A DNA stretch of 10,026 nt from contig JAEYZV010000165.1 in the NCBI GenBank assembly GCA_023427865.1, positions 1 to 10,026 of the forward strand, written 5' to 3'. How positions within the stretch are numbered: position 1 is the stretch's first letter; each line of letters opens with the position of its first letter. The notes beneath the pieces were generated by a model that was not told the origin of the DNA, ran no database searches, and saw only the letters and a program-made list of their open reading frames with translations. The DNA is from Acidobacteriota bacterium. Lineage in GTDB: Bacteria; Acidobacteriota; Vicinamibacteria; Vicinamibacterales; Vicinamibacteraceae. The translations under genes and the position numbers were made by a program. Below are positions 1-5,004 of the stretch, piece by piece.

Positions 1-23
1 GCCGGACACAGTCCGGCCGCTAC
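1..23 (-). repeat. REP-like palindrome, single copy
   Basis: A perfect 7-bp stem (GCCGGAC at 1-7, GTCCGGC at 11-17) encloses a 3-nt loop, and CTAC follows at 20-23. Read on the minus strand this is GTAG, three bases, then a hairpin. That is the layout of classical REP elements, in which a GTAG or GGAG tetranucleotide precedes the palindrome. The same layout with a different but still paired base occurs at 9964-9988. The element is at the window edge, so a partner to its left cannot be excluded. Confidence 0.7.
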
Positions 24-42
24 ACCTCGGCATGCGATGCTT

Positions 43-68
43 GTCGGCTGACGCCAACGGGCCCTACC
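43..68 (-). repeat. Decayed REP-like element upstream of the first gene
   Basis: The word GGGCCCTACCG (58-68) matches the right arm of the 82-bp array units and carries CTAC at 64-67. To its left, GTCGGC (43-48) and GCCAAC (53-58) form an imperfect stem around TGAC; it pairs fully on the minus strand if one G-U pair is allowed. I read this as a degenerate copy of the REP-like family. It lies 19 bp before the start codon of the following gene. Confidence 0.4.
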
Positions 69-86
69 GTCATCTCCATTCCTTCC

Positions 87-1544
87 GTGCGATTCATCTG
101 CGCCGCCGCGCTCCTCGTCCTTGCCGCGTCCCCGCCCGCTGCCGAGGAGCATGCGCGACGCATCACGTGGCAGGACGTGGCACCGCTCCACGCGCAGCTC
201 GCGTCGCGCGGCTTCACCGCGGACGCCTTCGACGACCGGATTGCCCGTCTCGCTGCGGACAACGAACGGCGCGTCCGGATGGGCGACCTCGATCACCTGG
301 TCTTCTACCTGCTGCAATCGACGCGCTTCACCGACAGGCCGCCGATCGAGCCCGCGCTCAGCGCCAAGTCGCTCGTCGACAGCCTGCCCGGGCCCGCCCA
401 CGACGCCTTCCTCCGGGACCCGGCGACCGCTCGCGACCATGTCAGCAGCGACGTCGGCGCACGCATCTCTGCCCTCGTGCGCGCGTTGCGGGCACCGGGA
501 GACGACAAGCGGCTCACCTACTTCGCCCGCCTGCTTGCCGACGCCGCGCCGGAGGCCCGGCAGCGCGAGACGACGCTCGTCTCCGAGTACCTCCGCGTCA
601 TGCGGTTCGTTTACGAGAAGGAGTTCGCCGCGGGCCGAGCGGATGCCGCCGCGGCCGCCAGCCTCTATCGCGCGCGCGGGCTCAGCACCGACACCGCCGT
701 GGAGGCGGGATTCGTCGTCTCGCAGGGGCTCGGCGTCCTGCGCGCCCTCGATCCGGATCGTCGCGTGCGGCGCGTGCTGATCGTCGGGGCCGGGCTCGAC
801 CTCGCGCCGCGCACGGCCCTGCTCGAGACCGCACCGCCCCAGAGCTACCAGCCATGGGCCGTGCTCGACGCACTCGTCAGCTGCGGGCTCTCCCGCCTCG
901 ACGACATCGACATCGTCGCGGCCGACATCAATCCAAGGGTCGTTGATCACTTACGCGACGCGCGAACCGCACCGCCCCTGCTCACGCTGTTGACGGGCAT
1001 CGGCGACGCTGGGCCGATCTCGCTCGCGACGGAGTACCGCGCGTACTTCGGCTCGCTCGGGGCGGCGATCGGGCGGGTGGAGGGCGCGCCAGTCCAGGCA
1101 GCGCGCGGTGCGGCGCGCCTGCCGGTCGGCCATCTGCACAAGCGCCTCCATGTGTCGCCGGAAGCGGCGCGCACGGTGCGGGCGACGCGGCTCGACGTGG
1201 TGACCGCACGGCTCGCGGATGGCGGCTTCGATCTCGTCGTCGCCACCAACGTGCTCCCGTACTTCGACGATGACGCGCTGATGCTGGCGGTGTCGAACAT
1301 CGCCGGCATGCTGAAGGCCGAGGGGGTGCTGTTGCACAACGAGGCGCGCCCGATGCTCCACGGGATCGCGGCAGCACTCGGACTGCCCTCGTCGCATTCC
1401 CGGCATGCGGTGATTGCCACGGTCGATGGGGCCCAGCCGCTCGGCGACAGCGTCTGGCTGCACCAGCGGCGCAGCAGGGTTGGCGGACACGCCACAGGCC
1501 AGGCTGGGACAGCCGGCCCTACCTCCGTGGTGGCGCGACGGTAG
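87..1544 (+). CDS. Secreted-looking protein with a SAM-methyltransferase-like core
   Basis: This is a 485-residue protein that I cannot place in a named family. It begins with an apparent signal peptide: residues 2-17 are hydrophobic, and a plausible cleavage site lies at PPAA before EE (about residues 16-21). Residues 231-242 (VLIVGAGLDLAP) look like the glycine-rich SAM-binding motif I of class I methyltransferases. Residues about 275-283 (DIVAADINP) could be the strand with the acidic ribose-binding residue. Residues 381-420 (FDLVVATNVLPYF, then a helix and LKAEGVLLHNE) resemble the post-motif region. The N-terminal 200 residues are helical and unassigned. GTG at 87 is chosen because it gives the signal peptide directly; no clear Shine-Dalgarno is visible. 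The last 15 or so residues and the TAG stop come from a REP-like element, and the gene overlaps its convergent neighbour by 26 bp. An exported SAM enzyme would be odd, so the fold call is tentative. Confidence 0.65.
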   Translation: MRFICAAALLVLAASPPAAEEHARRITWQDVAPLHAQLASRGFTADAFDDRIARLAADNERRVRMGDLDHLVFYLLQSTRFTDRPPIEPALSAKSLVDSLPGPAHDAFLRDPATARDHVSSDVGARISALVRALRAPGDDKRLTYFARLLADAAPEARQRETTLVSEYLRVMRFVYEKEFAAGRADAAAAASLYRARGLSTDTAVEAGFVVSQGLGVLRALDPDRRVRRVLIVGAGLDLAPRTALLETAPPQSYQPWAVLDALVSCGLSRLDDIDIVAADINPRVVDHLRDARTAPPLLTLLTGIGDAGPISLATEYRAYFGSLGAAIGRVEGAPVQAARGAARLPVGHLHKRLHVSPEAARTVRATRLDVVTARLADGGFDLVVATNVLPYFDDDALMLAVSNIAGMLKAEGVLLHNEARPMLHGIAAALGLPSSHSRHAVIATVDGAQPLGDSVWLHQRRSRVGGHATGQAGTAGPTSVVARR

Positions 1545-1566
1545 GGCCCGCTCTCCGAGCGTGGCC
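1498..1566. repeat. Paired REP-like element at a convergent gene junction
   Basis: Positions 1498-1523 match the right half of the 82-bp array unit (GGCTGGGACAGCCGGCC, then CTAC at 1519-1522). Positions 1539-1566 match the left half (GTAG at 1541-1544, then the hairpin CGCTC-TCC-GAGCG). Here the two GTAG signatures face each other across an 18-bp spacer, as at the junction between consecutive array units. The left hairpin has lost some pairing relative to the array consensus. The element contains the stop codons of both flanking genes and probably also serves as the 3' boundary of both transcripts. Confidence 0.85.
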
Positions 1567-3285
1567 CAGCGCGGGCCGTGTGGCCGGCGTGCCGCGACCC
1601 TCGGTCAGCGTCACGAGCCGGTCCACACCATCCACCGTGAATGCTTCCTCGGTCCCGACCGGCCACCGCACGACGACACGATCGACGCGCAGTGCGCGGC
1701 CGAGGCCGAAGTGCAGGCGGAAGTCGTTCTGCGCGTAGTAGCTCCCGCCGCCACGGACCTCGTCGGCCAATGTCCGGTCGCCAACGGTGACCGTCACGCG
1801 CGCGCCGATCGCATTGCGGTGCGATGCGGTGCCGACGAGCGCGATCGTCAGCCAGCGACCGGCGTTCGCGCCCACGTCCAGGCGGAACAGGTCGGGAGGC
1901 GCGTGCACGTTGTTCACCACGACGTCGACGTCGCCGTCGTTGTCGAGATCGCCGAACGCGGCGCCGCGGCCTGCGGCGGGTGTGGTGACGGCCGCCCCGA
2001 TGCGATCGGTGATGTCCTCGAACCGTCCGTTGCCCCTGTTGCGGTAGACGACCTTCGGCTGGGCGTACGCGGCCTCGCCGGCCAGCGCAGACACTTCGGG
2101 ATAGACGTGCCCGTTGACGAGGAACAGGTCGGGCCAGCCGTCGCGTTCGAGATCGAGGAAGCCGACGCCCCAGCCGAGCCACCGCGTGTTGACGCCGATG
2201 CCTGCCGCGAACGTGCGGTCCTCGCAATAGCCGTCGCCGGTGTTGCCGTAGAGCGTGGACGTGTCGCCCGCGAAGTTCGTGCGGAAGATGTCCATCGTCC
2301 CGTTGCGGTCGAAGTCGCCGATGGCCAGACCCATGCCGGCCTGCGGGCGGCCGGCCTGGCTGAAGGCGCAGCCGGACTCGATGCCGATGTCGGCAAACGT
2401 CCCGTCGCGGTTGTTGCGGTAGAGGGTACTCGGCTTCGAGTCGTTGGCCACGTACACGTCCACCCACCCGTCATCGTCGAAGTCCAGTGTCGTGACACCC
2501 AGGCCGTACGTACCGTTCGACTTCGTGATGCCCGATCGCGCCGACACGTCCTCGAAGCTGCCGTCGCCGCGGTTGCGATAGAGCGCGTTCGTGCCGCCTG
2601 GGAGACCGGGTGGCCCGCACGCCACCGGGAGGCCCTTGTAGCGGCACAGGCCGGACTCGGGCAGCGGCGTGGCGTCGAGGTCGAGATCGATGTAGTTGGC
2701 GACGAAGAGGTCGAGATGCCCGTCGCGGTCGTAGTCGAGGAAGGCGCAACCCGATCCCCAGCGCCGCGCCGTCGTGAGGCCGGCACGCGCCGTGACGTCC
2801 TCGAACGTCCCGTCGGCGCGGTTGCGGAACAGCCGGTTCTGGCCCCAGTACGTCACCAGGAGGTCATCGCGCCCATCCGCGTCGTAGTCACCGACGCACG
2901 CCGCCTGGCCCCAGCCGGACTGCCGCAGGCCCAGGCGGTCGGTGACGTCGTCGAACGTCCCGTCGCGGCGGTTGCGGTAGAGCCGTGCGGTCGGCTCCTG
3001 CCCCGGCGGAAACCCCTCGAGCGTGGTGCCGTTGACGATGAACACGTCGAGCCAGCCGTCGGCGTCGGCGTCGATGAGCGCAACACCGCTCCCGGTGGTT
3101 TCGAGGAGATACCTGTTCCGATCCCGTCCGCCGTACACGGTCACGCCGTGCAGCCCGGCCTCGCGTGCGACGTTGACGAAGGCGAACGGCAGCGGTTCGC
3201 GCGACGTCGCCTCCGGGCTGAGGCCCGTCGCGAGGGCTGCGGCCGTGACGGCGAGCGCGAGCGGAGCGCGGGCGCGTGACGTCAA
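1519..3285 (-). CDS. CRTAC1-family FG-GAP/VCBS beta-propeller with ASPIC/UnbV domain, secreted
   Basis: This is a 588-residue exported protein. A signal peptide spans about residues 1-26 (TSRAR, then APLALAVTAAALATG). Seven FG-GAP/VCBS-like repeats follow between about 65 and 470. Each centres on a calcium-loop motif: DADADGWLD, DYDADGRDD, DYDRDGHLD, DFDDDGWVD, DFDRNGTMD, DLERDGWPD and DLDNDGDVD. Seven repeats fit a seven-bladed propeller. An ASPIC/UnbV domain (about 490-565) shows NAIGARV, GGGSYYAQND, LHFGLG and WPVG. The family is secreted or surface-exposed, and its members' functions are mostly unknown. I chose TTG at 3285. It starts the signal peptide cleanly, has AAGG (3291-3294) at a suitable distance, and leaves 7 bp after the upstream dinB-like stop. 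An ATG at 3369 would put 28 non-signal residues first and overlap that gene heavily. The last 15 residues and the TAG stop are REP-derived. Confidence 0.9.
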   Translation of the reverse strand: MTSRARAPLALAVTAAALATGLSPEATSREPLPFAFVNVAREAGLHGVTVYGGRDRNRYLLETTGSGVALIDADADGWLDVFIVNGTTLEGFPPGQEPTARLYRNRRDGTFDDVTDRLGLRQSGWGQAACVGDYDADGRDDLLVTYWGQNRLFRNRADGTFEDVTARAGLTTARRWGSGCAFLDYDRDGHLDLFVANYIDLDLDATPLPESGLCRYKGLPVACGPPGLPGGTNALYRNRGDGSFEDVSARSGITKSNGTYGLGVTTLDFDDDGWVDVYVANDSKPSTLYRNNRDGTFADIGIESGCAFSQAGRPQAGMGLAIGDFDRNGTMDIFRTNFAGDTSTLYGNTGDGYCEDRTFAAGIGVNTRWLGWGVGFLDLERDGWPDLFLVNGHVYPEVSALAGEAAYAQPKVVYRNRGNGRFEDITDRIGAAVTTPAAGRGAAFGDLDNDGDVDVVVNNVHAPPDLFRLDVGANAGRWLTIALVGTASHRNAIGARVTVTVGDRTLADEVRGGGSYYAQNDFRLHFGLGRALRVDRVVVRWPVGTEEAFTVDGVDRLVTLTEGRGTPATRPALGHARRAGPTVAPPRR

Positions 3286-3290
3286 GGGAG

Positions 3291-3295
3291 CCTTA
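3291..3295 (-). promoter_or_regulatory. Shine-Dalgarno overlapping the upstream stop codon
   Basis: On the minus strand the dinB-like gene ends in TAA and the next base pair extends this to TAAGG. AAGG lies 5 nt before the TTG start at 3285. The stop codon and ribosome binding site therefore share bases, which is a typical arrangement for translational coupling. It is the main reason for preferring the TTG start of the propeller gene. Confidence 0.6.
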
Positions 3296-3778
3296 CCGGT
3301 GCCAGGCGCCCAGTGCCCGGCGCACCGCGACGAGCTGGCCCACGTGATACGCCGCGTGGTCGGCGGCAAGCAGGATGGCCCGCAGGTACGTCTGGCGGGC
3401 CTCGCCCGTCGGGACCCGTGCGGTCAGCACGGGGATGTCGCGCGCCAGCTGTGTCAGCGCCTCACGCGATCGTCTGCACGCGGCGATCGACGCGCTCCAG
3501 GCCTCCGCGTCCGGCGGCGCCGCGCTGGACGGCCAGTAGTCGTCGGGCCACGCCAGTACCTGGGCGTACGACGCATTCGTGCAGAAGTCGAGGATGTCTT
3601 CCTGCGCGATCCGGATGTGCTCGACGAGTTGCCACGGCGTGTGCTCGAACCCGCCAGCCCGGGCACCTTGCGCGTCGGCCGGAATGGCGTCGACCGCCGT
3701 GTCGAAGCCGACGTGCGCATCCTCCCAGTCGAGCAGGCCGACGAGGTGCTCACGGAGTGCGCGTGTCGAGTCGTCCAT
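3293..3778 (-). CDS. DinB-like four-helix metalloprotein
   Basis: This 161-residue protein has the size and pattern of the DinB/YfiT superfamily: four-helix bundles that usually bind one metal through three histidines. The expected triad is visible as His54 in TPWQLVEHIRIAQ, and His141 and His145 in ADHAAYHVGQ. The C-terminal HVGQLVAVRRALG is characteristic. Family members include thiol-dependent transferases (bacillithiol or mycothiol type) and damage-induced proteins of unknown activity, so the reaction cannot be told from sequence alone. The ATG at 3778 is preceded by GAGGA at good spacing. The gene sits 78 bp after the Gly-zipper lipoprotein gene and 7 bp before the propeller gene, so at least the last pair is probably one transcript. 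Nothing suggests truncation. Confidence 0.85.
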   Translation of the reverse strand: MDDSTRALREHLVGLLDWEDAHVGFDTAVDAIPADAQGARAGGFEHTPWQLVEHIRIAQEDILDFCTNASYAQVLAWPDDYWPSSAAPPDAEAWSASIAACRRSREALTQLARDIPVLTARVPTGEARQTYLRAILLAADHAAYHVGQLVAVRRALGAWHR

Positions 3779-3856
3779 GTCGATCCTCGTCGGCTGCGAG
3801 TCGGGCGGGGAGGTGCGAAAAGCGGCACGTTCCCGGTCACGGCTCGGTCGGTCGCG

Positions 3857-4498
3857 TCAGTTCTCGAGTCGCAGGGGCGAATCCAGCCTGATTCGGATGA
3901 TGGTGCCGGCGGGAATCTCGACGTCCTTGCCCTCGGTGGCCGCGATGACGCCGCCGCTGCCGACCGCGGCACCGATCAGGGCGCCGCTGAGGCCGTCGAT
4001 GAGCCCGCCGACGATCGCCCCCACCGCGGCACCCGTGCCGATGGTACGCCCCTCTTCGCGAATCCCGCCGCTCTGGAAGGCGCGGGTCGCCATGGCACGC
4101 ATCTCGTGCTCGTCGCCGCGCACGGTGATCTGGTCGAACGACAGCGTCAGGCTACCAGACCTGTCGAGCCGGCCGGCCGGGCTCACGCCGCTGACCACGC
4201 CGCGAACGACTGACCCTGCAGGAATCAGCACGACACCGTTCTGCTCCAGGTTCACGACGGTCGTGGCCTCGAACCGCTGCTCGACCTTCGCAGTGCCGGA
4301 GCTCAGCGAGTCCTGCAGGCGCACGTCGAACTCCTGGCCAACGGGTACGAAACCGCGTCGATCGCTGGCGACCTCGACCGGCCCTGCTGGCGTTTGCGGC
4401 ACGTTGGCCGGTGAGTTCGCCGCTGTCGTGTTCATGCTGGCGCAACCGGATGCGGTGACGGCCGCGAGAACGGCGGCTGAGATGTGTATCGACTTCAT
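3857..4498 (-). CDS. Gly-zipper lipoprotein with repeated IPAG beta motifs
   Basis: This is a 213-residue envelope protein of unknown function. The start at 4498 is preferred over an upstream in-frame ATG at 4525. It has GGAGGG directly upstream and opens a lipoprotein signal peptide, KSIHISAAVLAAVTASG then Cys19. The -3 position is Ala rather than Leu, so lipidation is likely but not certain. A Pro/Ala/Asn linker (20-49) follows. Three similar segments then appear: FVPVGQEFDVRL (50-61), VLIPAGSVVRGVV (90-102) and EIPAGTIIRIRL near the C-terminus (about 194-205). Between the second and third lies a glycine-zipper stretch (about 154-183, GAIVGGLIDGLSGALIGAAVG) able to insert into or pack on a membrane. 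The upstream region is the 82-bp repeat array, so its promoter must lie in or next to repeats. It may be the first gene of a unit with the dinB-like and propeller genes. Confidence 0.8.
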   Translation of the reverse strand: MKSIHISAAVLAAVTASGCASMNTTAANSPANVPQTPAGPVEVASDRRGFVPVGQEFDVRLQDSLSSGTAKVEQRFEATTVVNLEQNGVVLIPAGSVVRGVVSGVSPAGRLDRSGSLTLSFDQITVRGDEHEMRAMATRAFQSGGIREEGRTIGTGAAVGAIVGGLIDGLSGALIGAAVGSGGVIAATEGKDVEIPAGTIIRIRLDSPLRLEN

Positions 4499-4517
4499 CA
4501 GTCCCTCCGCCCTTGCC

Positions 4518-4527
4518 GCTTGCAAGC
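4518..4527. promoter_or_regulatory. Perfect 10-bp palindrome upstream of the lipoprotein gene
   Basis: GCTTGCAAGC is a perfect dyad 19 bp before the start codon at 4498, in the only stretch between that gene and the repeat array. It could be a small operator half or a chance palindrome. No promoter hexamers are convincing around it. Confidence 0.2.
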
Positions 4528-4539
4528 CGGGGGCCGCCG

Positions 4540-5000
4540 GACGAACGAGGGAACCGAACGGTAGGGCCCGCTCTCCGAGCGTGGTCGATAGGTTCAGGCC
4601 CGGCTGCGACGGCCGGCCCTACCGACTCGAGGCAGCCGAACGGTAGGGACCGCTCTCCGAGCGTGGCCGATAGGTTCAGGCCCGGCTGGGACAGCCGGCC
4701 CTACCGACTCGAGGCAGCCGAACGGGAGGGCCCGCTCTCCGAGCGTGGCCGAAGTTCAGGCCGGGCTGGGACAGCCGGCCCTACCGACCCGAGCCGAACG
4801 GTAGGGCCCGCTCTCCGAGCGCGGCCGAAAGGTTCAGGCCCGGCTGGGACAGCCGGCCCTACCGACTCGAGGGAACCGAACTTTAGCGCCCGCTCTCCGA
4901 GCGTGGCCGAAAGGTTCAGGCCCGGCTGGGACAGCCGGCCCTACCGGCTCGAGGCAGCCGAACGGTAGGGCCCGCTCTCCGAGCGTGGCCGAAAGGTTCA
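4540..5000. repeat. Tandem BIME-like array: five full and one partial 82-bp units of paired REP-like hairpins
   Basis: Units start at 4554, 4636, 4718, 4794, 4876 and 4958. The third is 76 bp (a 2-nt and a 4-nt deletion), the other full units are 82 bp, and the last stops at 5000. A unit reads: spacer with CTCGAG, CGGTAGGGC, small hairpin CGCTC-TCC-GAGCG, linker TGGCCGAAAGGTTCAGG, hairpin CCGGCT-GGGAC-AGCCGG, then GCCCTACCG. CGGTAGGGC and GCCCTACCG are reverse complements, so the whole unit can fold as an outer stem bearing two hairpins. GTAG begins the left hairpin in four of six copies (GGAG in the third, TTAG in the fifth), and CTAC closes all five full copies. This fills the 506-bp gap between the two minus-strand genes apart from about 45 bp at its left end. 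Confidence 0.9.
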
Positions 5001-5004
5001 CCAT

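Noticed and set aside
1567..1600. GC-rich stretch next to the convergent repeat as an intrinsic terminator
   Set aside because: No stable stem followed by a T-run could be found on either strand, and it lies within the coding region of the propeller gene.
1414..3279. Long plus-strand open frame antisense to the propeller gene
   Set aside because: The opposite strand encodes clear FG-GAP repeats and an ASPIC/UnbV domain. The plus-strand product is Val/Ala/Arg-rich with no motif.
3286..3369. ATG at 3369 as start of the propeller gene
   Set aside because: It adds 28 residues before a good signal peptide and overlaps the dinB-like gene by 77 bp, whereas TTG 3285 has a fitting AAGG.
4513..4968. 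Plus-strand open frame through the repeat array, giving a repetitive peptide with GTAGPT and ARSPSV
   Set aside because: 82 bp is not a multiple of three, so units are read in changing frames. There is no ribosome binding site, and the fold symmetry accounts for the sequence.
4540..5000. CRISPR array
   Set aside because: The whole unit repeats, including the stretch between palindromes. There are no unique spacers of constant length and no cas genes in the window.
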